Below are positions 55,891 through 63,085 of a stretch of 64,000 bases of DNA, in pieces. Under the pieces are notes generated by a model. It was not told the DNA's origin, did not search any database, and worked only from the letters and a program-made list of their open reading frames with translations. A program made the position numbers and the translations under genes. This stretch comes from an uncultured Prevotellaceae bacterium (GTDB taxonomy: Bacteria > Bacteroidota > Bacteroidia > Bacteroidales > Bacteroidaceae): contig ONCK01000003.1 in assembly GCA_900316315.1 (NCBI GenBank), positions 103,969 through 167,968 of the forward strand. The letters are read 5' to 3'. The stretch's first letter is position 1. Each line of letters starts with the position of its first letter.

Positions 55891-56424
55891 ATGGAACCAA
55901 AAGAGTTAATGACTAAACGCAGGATTGAAAAGCTTGCTAGCGAATACGAGAACAATAGAATTTCAATTAAAACAGACGATTTTAATGAAAATGATAGATA
56001 TGATGTCTTTGTTTCACATTCTAGTGCAGACAACGAATTTATAAGAAAAGTCCTTTTATTTTTAAAATATGCAAAAGGTGGAATTCAAGGTTATGTTGAC
56101 TGGCAAGATCCTTCGTTACAACATCCTACCAATGCAGACACAGCAGTTGTATTAAAAAAGAGGATAAGAAGAGCCAGAAAATTAATATATGTAGTAACAA
56201 ACGATTCTCTTAAGTCTGTTTGGTGTAGTTGGGAATTAGGATTTGCAGATAGTGATAAGGGAATAAATAACATTGCAATTTTAGCAATAAAGCCTAACAA
56301 TGGATATTGGAAGAACAATGAATATATACAACAATATCCATGGATATTGTATGATAATTCCCTTTTTAAAGTCATATTACCAAATGGGAATTCTATGACT
56401 TTATATGAATGGCTTAAAAAATAG
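55891..56424 (+). CDS. TIR-domain protein 1
   Basis: 177 residues. The TIR domain spans about 36-160. First strand and BB-loop region DRYDVFVSHSSADNEFIRKVL (in two parts), GYVDWQDPS, and RARKLIYVVTNDSLKSVWCSWELGFAD. E115 lies in WCSWE, where TIR NAD hydrolases carry the catalytic Glu, so it is probably active. A ~30-residue charged N-terminal extension precedes the domain. It is first of five AT-rich TIR genes on one strand, 45 nt after the degenerate repeats and one base before the next gene. Confidence 0.85.
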   Translation: MEPKELMTKRRIEKLASEYENNRISIKTDDFNENDRYDVFVSHSSADNEFIRKVLLFLKYAKGGIQGYVDWQDPSLQHPTNADTAVVLKKRIRRARKLIYVVTNDSLKSVWCSWELGFADSDKGINNIAILAIKPNNGYWKNNEYIQQYPWILYDNSLFKVILPNGNSMTLYEWLKK

Positions 56425-56425
56425 A

Positions 56426-56761
56426 ATGAGAATTTTTGTCAGTTATACTCTTAGAGATAAGCAATTGGATGTAAATAAGTTAAGGAGATTATCTATATTT
56501 TTATCCACTTATGGCTATACTTTTATAGATTGCATAAACAATAATTCTCGAAAGAAACAGGAAAGAGTAATAGAGGAAGTAAAAAAGTGCGATTGTTTCC
56601 TTCTTCTTTTAACTTCAAAGACATTTGAGTCAGAATGGGTGCAAGTAGAAATCCAATTGGCAAAAAAAGAAAATAAGAAAATTTTGGAAACATATGTAAA
56701 TCACGATATTGATTACACTGCTTTACTTAATATTATAAAATCTTTTCGATCAAAAAAATAA
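56426..56761 (+). CDS. Minimal TIR-domain protein 2
   Basis: 111 residues from ATG 56426 (MRIFVSYTLRD); an in-frame ATG at 56405 overlaps the previous gene. It has the short TIR pattern: MRIFVSYTLRDKQL at the start, KKCDCFLLLLTSKTFESEWVQVEIQLAKKE with E75 in the catalytic-Glu position, and a C-terminal helix. At this length it holds little beyond the TIR fold. Only one base separates it from the upstream stop, so the two are likely coupled. Confidence 0.75.
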   Translation: MRIFVSYTLRDKQLDVNKLRRLSIFLSTYGYTFIDCINNNSRKKQERVIEEVKKCDCFLLLLTSKTFESEWVQVEIQLAKKENKKILETYVNHDIDYTALLNIIKSFRSKK

Positions 56762-56766
56762 TTTAT

Positions 56767-57378
56767 ATGGAAGAAATACCATTACATAAAGTTTTTATTA
56801 GTTTTCATCATGCCAATGACCAGTGGTATAAGGATGAATTGGTCAGATGGGGAAAAGAATACAAAGTATTTATTGATGGATCCGTAGATTTAGGAGAGAT
56901 ACCTGATGATTGGGACGATCAAAAGATACGAGAATACATACGCGATGAACATTTACGAGACACTACAGTAACTATACTCTTATGTGGAATTGAAACAAAA
57001 AATAGAAAGCATATAGATTGGGAATTGTATTCAAGCATGATAGATGGTAAGATAAATAAGAAATCCGGCATGATTGTTATTCTATTACCATCTGTAAAAA
57101 GTCAATATTATACTTGTGCTCATGACAATGAAAAAGATTTCTACCCAAAAACAAATTCTTGGCTTAATATAACAGAAAGATCAGAATATCAACGTCGTTA
57201 TCCATATATGCCTGAAAGAATAATTGATAATTTATTAAGTAATTCAGCCTATATTTCAGTTATTAATTGGGATGACTTAACTGCTGGAAGATTAAAATTG
57301 ATGATTGAAAATGCGTATAAATATCGTTCGGTATGTAAATACGATTTATCAAGACCAATGAAAAGACGTAATAGTTAA
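56767..57378 (+). CDS. ThsB-like TIR protein 3 (MTH538/DUF1863 type)
   Basis: 203 residues. The TIR_like (PF08937-type) pattern of Thoeris ThsB is visible: HKVFISFHHANDQWYKDEL at 7-25, FIDGSVDLGEIPDDWDDQKIREYIRDEHLRD, TVTILLCGIETKNRKHIDWELYSSMIDG. E86 sits in the IDWELYSS segment, which corresponds to the catalytic Glu region. A further ~110 C-terminal residues contain conserved-looking aromatic motifs (SVINWDDLTAGRLKLMIENAYKYR). In Thoeris, ThsB makes a cyclic ADP-ribose isomer upon phage infection. It begins 5 nt after TIR 2 and ends 7 nt before the TIR-SLOG gene. Confidence 0.82.
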   Translation: MEEIPLHKVFISFHHANDQWYKDELVRWGKEYKVFIDGSVDLGEIPDDWDDQKIREYIRDEHLRDTTVTILLCGIETKNRKHIDWELYSSMIDGKINKKSGMIVILLPSVKSQYYTCAHDNEKDFYPKTNSWLNITERSEYQRRYPYMPERIIDNLLSNSAYISVINWDDLTAGRLKLMIENAYKYRSVCKYDLSRPMKRRNS

Positions 57379-57385
57379 AATTAAA

Positions 57386-59299
57386 ATGAAATCACCTTAT
57401 TCTATCATTATATGTTATCATAAAGATTTCGAGGACGGAGATCAAATTTATACAAAAATGTATAAAACGTTCTGTCGTGATAGCAATGAGCCAATGGCTC
57501 CGTCTATAGGTATGCCTGTGTGGAAATGCAATGATCCAAAGTCAGTAAAAGAGACACTAAAATTCAGTGATAACCCCATTGTTTTATTGTTTGTAGATAT
57601 AAATCTTATATGTGATGATGGATGGAAACATGCAATTTCATATCTGAATAGTACAACAACAAATTTGCTGTTTTTGCCAGTTGCCGTATGCTCAGAAGCA
57701 AAAGAAGACATTTACATATTAAATAATAGAGAAACCATATTTTTGAAATCGTATAATGTCTTTGACAATTGGAAAGATTTGATAATACGTATTTTCGAAT
57801 CAAGTCTAAGATTTATAGCAAAAGAATCTAAATATTTTACTGATAAAGATGGTAAGATAAAAGTTTTTATCAGCCACACGAAATGGGATGAAGAAAGCAA
57901 AATCGTAGCTGAAAACTATAGACAGATTTTACGTAGAGAAACTAAACTTTCGTCATTTTTTGATGTCAATGATGTTCTAGATGGAGACAATTTTGCTCAA
58001 GCGATAAAAGATAAAGAAAAAGAATCTATAGTAATTATTTTCTATTCTCAATCATATTCGAAAAGGGAATGGTGTCAAAAAGAAATTCTTGCAGTCAAGG
58101 AATTTAATATTCCTTCTATTTTAGTAAGTATGTTTGAGAATGAGGTCTATCGCAACTTTCCATACATTGGAAATATGCCAATGATTCGGTATAAAGAAGG
58201 TTGTTGGAAACATATAACAGAAGTTTTATTAAGACAAGCTGTTAGGATATTCTACCAAAAAGCATATTTGTCAATTGTAGAAAAAGAAATTGATGGAATT
58301 GAAGAAAATAAAATAGCCATAATACCTAATACACCTGAAGCTATATCATTAGCGAATATAAACTCTGATGTATCGACAATTCTTTATCCAGAGCCAGAAT
58401 TAGGACGCGATGAAAAGGAATTGCTTATCAAAGTAAGACCATCTTTAAATTTTATTACTCCAAGTACATTAGCGAGTGGATTAGATTTGGATCTTAAGAA
58501 AATTGCTATATCTATTTCTGTGCCTGAAAATCTAAACTCAAAATTTTGCGGAGAGGAATCGCTTAATGATGTTTTCGTAGAAATTTGCAAAAACATTTTA
58601 TCTCATAATGGAAGAATATGCTTTGGTGGAGATTTAAGACAAAATGGATTTGCTGAAAAACTTCAACAGCTATGTGTCCTTTATGCGAAACTGAAAGATA
58701 AAGGTGAATATAAAAAAGAGAGCATAAAATTGGTTGAAAATTATTTGGCCCATAGCTATTTTGAAAGAATTTCAAAACATGACCAGGCTAAATTTAATAA
58801 CGGATTTATTAAATTAGTTGATGGTGGCATTATGAAGAAAGCGTATGATGATAATTTGATTCGGAAGAATGACGAATTATCATTGATGAGAAAGAAAATG
58901 AATTTAGAAGTATCAGCTCGTATTTTTATAGGCGGTAAATTTTCTGGTTTTTCAGGATTAAGATCGGGGATGGTAGATGAATTCTTAATGGCCATGGAAA
59001 GTCATTATCCTGTTTTTCTTATAGGAGGTTTTGGCGGATGTACAGAAGAGATTATCAATATGATAATAGCAAAAGCATATAATGAGACACTCTTTAACAA
59101 GGCCAAAGAAAATACTAATTACAAGAATTTCGTTGACGAAAAGAAGATAAATCCGTATGAACAATTAAAAACATATGTCGTTCATGGATTCGCTTGTTTA
59201 AATAATAGTTTGTCTGAAGAAGACAATTATAAACTTGCAAAATCTAATGATTTGGTTACAATTATAAATTTAATCTTTAAAGGTCTAAAAGAATTATAA
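57386..59299 (+). CDS. TIR-like / TIR / SLOG fusion protein (putative effector-sensor)
   Basis: 637 residues. Three parts can be read. (1) ~5-140: TIR-like fold (YSIIICYHKDFEDGDQIYTKM, NPIVLLFVDINLICDDGWKHA) without a Glu in the catalytic position, so likely inactive. (2) ~158-290: canonical TIR (KIKVFISHTKWDEESKIV, SSFFDVNDVLDGDNF, REWCQKEILAVKE) with candidate catalytic E233. (3) ~345-637: SLOG-type domain with Gly-rich loops at 409-420 (GRICFGGDLRQN), 513-530 (RIFIGGKFSGFSGLRSG) and 542-556 (VFLIGGFGGCTEEI). SLOG domains bind nucleotide-derived signals; in Thoeris ThsA a SLOG reads the TIR product. Flanked by ThsB-like and TIR genes. Confidence 0.82.
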   Translation: MKSPYSIIICYHKDFEDGDQIYTKMYKTFCRDSNEPMAPSIGMPVWKCNDPKSVKETLKFSDNPIVLLFVDINLICDDGWKHAISYLNSTTTNLLFLPVAVCSEAKEDIYILNNRETIFLKSYNVFDNWKDLIIRIFESSLRFIAKESKYFTDKDGKIKVFISHTKWDEESKIVAENYRQILRRETKLSSFFDVNDVLDGDNFAQAIKDKEKESIVIIFYSQSYSKREWCQKEILAVKEFNIPSILVSMFENEVYRNFPYIGNMPMIRYKEGCWKHITEVLLRQAVRIFYQKAYLSIVEKEIDGIEENKIAIIPNTPEAISLANINSDVSTILYPEPELGRDEKELLIKVRPSLNFITPSTLASGLDLDLKKIAISISVPENLNSKFCGEESLNDVFVEICKNILSHNGRICFGGDLRQNGFAEKLQQLCVLYAKLKDKGEYKKESIKLVENYLAHSYFERISKHDQAKFNNGFIKLVDGGIMKKAYDDNLIRKNDELSLMRKKMNLEVSARIFIGGKFSGFSGLRSGMVDEFLMAMESHYPVFLIGGFGGCTEEIINMIIAKAYNETLFNKAKENTNYKNFVDEKKINPYEQLKTYVVHGFACLNNSLSEEDNYKLAKSNDLVTIINLIFKGLKEL

Positions 59300-59310
59300 T
59301 ACTTATACAA

Positions 59311-59832
59311 ATGGCACATAATAGATATCCTATTGAATCAACATATAGATCTTTAGATTCTGAAAATTGCATATTCATTAGCCATCAAAAGAAAGATGCA
59401 AAAATTGCTAGATCAATAGCTGATTATTTTTTGAATGCAGGCATAGATGTATATTTTGATGAATATGATAATTCTATCAATAGAAATAATCCATGGTCAG
59501 TTGTAACGGCAATAAAGAAGGGTATCCAACATAGCAACTATATGTTATGTTTGATTACGCCTAATACCAAAGAATCTCAATGGGTACCTTGGGAAGTTGG
59601 TTATGGATATGACAATACAACAGAAATTGGATTAATCACTAAAGAAATAGATAAATATAAACTCCCTGAATATTTCCAAGTAATTCAAATAATAGAAGGT
59701 ACTAAGACTTTAAACGAATTCATTTCTAGAATAAGAGGACGTAATACTGATGAACTCATAAATGAGTCCAAAATAATAAGAAGTTCTGCTCCAAATCACC
59801 CATTAGACAATATTTTGAATTGGAACAAATAA
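59311..59832 (+). CDS. TIR-domain protein 5
   Basis: 173 residues. TIR domain from about 18: ENCIFISHQKKDAKIARSIADYFLNAGIDVYFDEYDNSI in two parts, then IKKGIQHSNYMLCLITPNTKESQWVPWEVGYGYD with E95 in the catalytic-Glu position. The C-terminal ~50 residues (RIRGRNTDELINESKIIRSSAPNHPLDNI) are polar and helical. It starts 11 nt after the TIR-SLOG gene and ends the cassette. Confidence 0.85.
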   Translation: MAHNRYPIESTYRSLDSENCIFISHQKKDAKIARSIADYFLNAGIDVYFDEYDNSINRNNPWSVVTAIKKGIQHSNYMLCLITPNTKESQWVPWEVGYGYDNTTEIGLITKEIDKYKLPEYFQVIQIIEGTKTLNEFISRIRGRNTDELINESKIIRSSAPNHPLDNILNWNK

Positions 59833-59840
59833 TAATTTCT

Positions 59841-59990
59841 GAAAATTCATGAACTATTAATGGCCATTCATGTTAAAAGAAAGACTTGTCGTCCTTTGTG
59901 TCTTGGCGAGAAACTTTTGAAAATTCATGGTCAATGTTCATAAAAGAAACAAAAGCCTTTGCGTTCCTTGCAACTTAGCTAGAGTTTTAA
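59841..59990 (+). repeat. Two imperfect direct repeats of ~75 nt
   Basis: GAAAATTCATG... followed by TTCAT, AAAAGAAA and CCTTTG(C/T)G(T)TCTTG(G)C-like segments occurs at about 59841-59910 and again at about 59917-59983. It lies right after the TIR cassette and could mark its right border. Confidence 0.45.
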
Positions 59991-60058
59991 GCCCATTACT
60001 TCCTGGGTGATTTGTAAACGTCCAAAAAAGACGTATTGCTTAAAGCCTTAAAATCTGT

Positions 60059-60066
60059 TACTTTTG
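60059..60066 (+). promoter_or_regulatory. -7 box for the IS66-accessory remnant
   Basis: TACTTTTG, about 25 nt before ATG 60092. Confidence 0.4.
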
Positions 60067-60091
60067 TCCTCGACTTAAATTCATACAATTT

Positions 60092-60256
60092 ATGGAGAGA
60101 ACCTCAGATTTTGAACAGCTGCTATTCCTATATAAGACGGAGGGCAAAGGCATTGGCCTGGAACAGTTTTGTATCGACAATGGCATTAACTATCGAGCCT
60201 TTGACAGATGGTACCGCAATCACCATGAAGGTGTCGTCCCTGTACAAGTAGTATAA
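60092..60256 (+). pseudogene. Truncated IS66-family accessory protein
   Basis: 54 residues: MERTSDFEQLLFLYKTEGKG, then LEQFCIDNGINYRAFDRWYRNHHEG and VVPVQVV before a stop. This is the helix-turn-helix N-terminus of the small protein that precedes tnpB/tnpC in Bacteroidales IS66 elements, normally over 100 residues. No TnpB or TnpC is present, so this is a remnant. It sits between the TIR cassette and wzx. Confidence 0.6.
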
Positions 60257-60373
60257 GATCTAAAATTCGTTAGACATAGTTGTTCGATTATATGGGAGAT
60301 ATGAATTCTCTTGCTTATAGGGAACTACACGCTAAAGATACTTTATTGTGCATAATTTTATATTAAATTTACA

Positions 60374-61825
60374 ATGTCACAGTCAGTTAAGACCAACTAT
60401 ATATTGAACTTAATAAACGTGGGAACGCAAATGCTTTTCCCGTTATTGACTTTTCCATATGTATGTCGCATATTGCTGCCAGCACAAATTGGACAAGTTA
60501 ATTTTTACAATTCTATCATTGGTTATATATCTCTATTCACCTGTCTTGGTATACCAATGTATGCCGTTAGAGAAGTAGCAAGAGAAAGAGATGATATAGT
60601 GCAGATGAATAGAACAACCATTGAGGTCCTCCTTCTTCATACGTTACTTACCTTAATTGGGTATGTTGCCGTAGTCATATTATGTTTAACTGTTCCGCAA
60701 ATTAAAGAGAATATTCCATTATTTTTAATACTTAGTATAACTCTAATTTTCACTGTAATCGGTTGTGATTGGTTTTATAATGGTATTGAGGACTTTAAAT
60801 ACATCACAATAAGAGGTATAGTAGTCAAAAGTATATCAGTTATTTTGCTTTTCTTACTCGTAAAGTCAAAAGAAGATCTGCTATGGTACGGAGTTTATTG
60901 CGTAGTAGGTTCTATTGGTGGAAATGTATTTAATTTTATTCGTCTTCGAAAGTATATACACAAAGAAAATATTATATTCGCTCAGCTTCATATTTTCAGA
61001 CACTTAAAACCCGCTATTAAAGTATTCTCATTCAATGTGGTGATAAGCGTATATTTGCAATTGAACCCTGTACTTCTTGGTTTCATGAAAGATACCATTG
61101 CTGTTGCTTACTTCACCGCCGCAACCAAACTGATGATGATGGTTACCAAAATATCATCCTCATTAGGAACCGTATTGATGCCAAGGGCCTCGCATCTCAT
61201 CTCAGAAGGAAAGAAAGATGAGTTTAATAAGCTGATACAGAAATCCTATGATTTTACACTAGCGCTTACCATACCTCTTGTTATTGGCTTAATCTGTATG
61301 GCTCCATATATAGTAAGAGTTTTTTGTGGAAGCCAATATGAAGATGCCATTATAACTTCACAAATAATTGCTCCAATCACTTTGGTAGTCGGACTTTCCA
61401 ATATAATGGGTATGCAAGTCCTATATCCAATTGGTAAAATCAACACTGTTGTAAAGTGCACTATATATGGTGCTATCACTAATGTTATATTGAACCTAGC
61501 TTTGATACCATTCTTATCATTTAATGGAACAGCCATAGCCTATCTTGGAGCAGAGGTCGCAACAACGTTGTCTATGTACATAATAGCCAAACAAGACATG
61601 CCAATTAAATTCTTTAAAAAAGATAATCTGACTTATTTTGTTGGTGGTCTTTTAATGATTCTTTCAATATTTGCAGTTGCCGCCTTGTTAAAGGCTAATA
61701 ATCTTATCATGCTGATTGCAGAGACATTAATTGGTTTCGGAATATATTCCTTGTATCTGACTTACAAGAAAGATCAATTTGCAAGTTTGGTAATATCAAA
61801 GATAGAAGCCGTCGTAAAAAGTTAA
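60374..61825 (+). CDS. wzx: Wzx-type O-antigen/polysaccharide flippase
   Basis: 483 residues, about 12-14 membrane helices, MATE-like polysaccharide transporter (PST) family: SVKTNYILNLINVGTQMLFPLLTFPYVCRIL at the start, GIPMYAVREVARERDD, FNVVISVYLQLNPVLLGFMKD and TVLMPRASHLISEGKKDEFNKLI. It moves undecaprenyl-diphosphate-linked repeat units across the inner membrane. Moderately AT-rich, as usual for polysaccharide genes. Confidence 0.92.
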   Translation: MSQSVKTNYILNLINVGTQMLFPLLTFPYVCRILLPAQIGQVNFYNSIIGYISLFTCLGIPMYAVREVARERDDIVQMNRTTIEVLLLHTLLTLIGYVAVVILCLTVPQIKENIPLFLILSITLIFTVIGCDWFYNGIEDFKYITIRGIVVKSISVILLFLLVKSKEDLLWYGVYCVVGSIGGNVFNFIRLRKYIHKENIIFAQLHIFRHLKPAIKVFSFNVVISVYLQLNPVLLGFMKDTIAVAYFTAATKLMMMVTKISSSLGTVLMPRASHLISEGKKDEFNKLIQKSYDFTLALTIPLVIGLICMAPYIVRVFCGSQYEDAIITSQIIAPITLVVGLSNIMGMQVLYPIGKINTVVKCTIYGAITNVILNLALIPFLSFNGTAIAYLGAEVATTLSMYIIAKQDMPIKFFKKDNLTYFVGGLLMILSIFAVAALLKANNLIMLIAETLIGFGIYSLYLTYKKDQFASLVISKIEAVVKS

Positions 61826-61926
61826 GATCAGGTGAGTAGAATAAGTCAACACATTAGGCTTAATATTTAATGTTTTAATAGCTCGTTTAGAGTTCACGAT
61901 CGATCTAACATTAATATATAACTATT

Positions 61927-63033
61927 ATGAGTTTACTTAGATATAATAAGGTGTACGTTATGGCACCATATAAATACGCAACAGGTGGTGTGGAGCTTGC
62001 ACATCAGTTAGTAGATTATCTGCGTGAGAAAGGTAAAGAAGCATATGTCTTTTACATATCAGACATTGTCTCATGCAAAATTGTCAAAGATGACAATCAG
62101 GTTACCGAGGCCTACAGAAAATATAATATAGCCGTGGCTAATTCTATTGACGATAGTCCAGAAAACGTTGTGGTTATTCCGGAATCTTTTGTCTTGACGA
62201 CACCCCATTTTAAGAAGGCACAGGTTTGTATTTGGTGGATGTCTGTTGAAAATGCCCTAGCTTGGAATGGAAACTTTACTGACATTTGGAAGCATACTCA
62301 ATGCTTTGAACAGAAGATGAATATGTTTAAAAGCATCCTGAAATGGATGGTTAAAAAGACTCCATTAGGACCTGTTATTTGTAAGCTTTATCATAAGGAT
62401 TTTATTAGGTCAAAGTATCCTTATCCCAATAATTATTCTATGGAGAAGGTTAGAAAGGAGGATTCGCGCCTTTATCATTTTTACCAGGCTACATATATTC
62501 AGCAATTCCTCTATTCTCAGCATTTTGACAGAATCTTCAGACTTACGGATTACATCAATCCTGAGATACAGACGAATATAGATACATCTGTCAAAAAGGA
62601 GAATATTATTCTCTATAACCCTAAAAAGGGCATTCGCTACACGAAGAAACTGATGAAGATTATGCATGGTTATAAGTTTGTAGCACTTCAAGGATTTACT
62701 CGTGAGCAGCTCAATCATCTCTTCGATCAGGCCAAGCTATACATTGATTTTGGCCCATTCCCAGGAAAAGATCGCCTACCCCGTGAAGCTGCAATACATA
62801 ACTGCTGCATCATTACAGGACGTTTTGGAGCATCTGGATATTTCGAGGATATTCCAATTAATGGTAGATACAAATTTGACATGCTACATGCCAACTACAG
62901 CAAGATCAAAACTTGTATCGACGACATCTTAAACAACTATGATGTTCGTATTGATGACTTCGCTTACATGCGGGAGTGCATACACCATGAGCAAGAAAAA
63001 TTCTATCGAGAAATTGATAATATATTTGGATAG
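61927..63033 (+). CDS. Putative glycosyltransferase (GT-B-like)
   Basis: 368 residues. N-terminal YNKVYVMAPYKYATGGVELAHQLVDYLREKGKEAYVFYI is Rossmann-like. The C-terminal part has GFTREQLNHLFDQAKLYIDFGPFPGKDRLPREAAIHNCCIITGRFGA, resembling the donor-sugar site of GT-B enzymes. No close named family is recognised. It lies between wzx and glf, consistent with a transferase of the capsule or exopolysaccharide. Confidence 0.65.
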   Translation: MSLLRYNKVYVMAPYKYATGGVELAHQLVDYLREKGKEAYVFYISDIVSCKIVKDDNQVTEAYRKYNIAVANSIDDSPENVVVIPESFVLTTPHFKKAQVCIWWMSVENALAWNGNFTDIWKHTQCFEQKMNMFKSILKWMVKKTPLGPVICKLYHKDFIRSKYPYPNNYSMEKVRKEDSRLYHFYQATYIQQFLYSQHFDRIFRLTDYINPEIQTNIDTSVKKENIILYNPKKGIRYTKKLMKIMHGYKFVALQGFTREQLNHLFDQAKLYIDFGPFPGKDRLPREAAIHNCCIITGRFGASGYFEDIPINGRYKFDMLHANYSKIKTCIDDILNNYDVRIDDFAYMRECIHHEQEKFYREIDNIFG

Positions 63034-63085
63034 TCTTCGATTATGCATATTTTGTGGGGAATAGATAAGAAATTCAATCTTAATT

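Larger units (their letters stand above)
59991..60373. other. Spacer with IS remnant between TIR cassette and wzx
   Basis: Apart from the IS66 accessory remnant I see nothing functional. A short AT-rich run precedes the wzx start. Confidence 0.45.
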
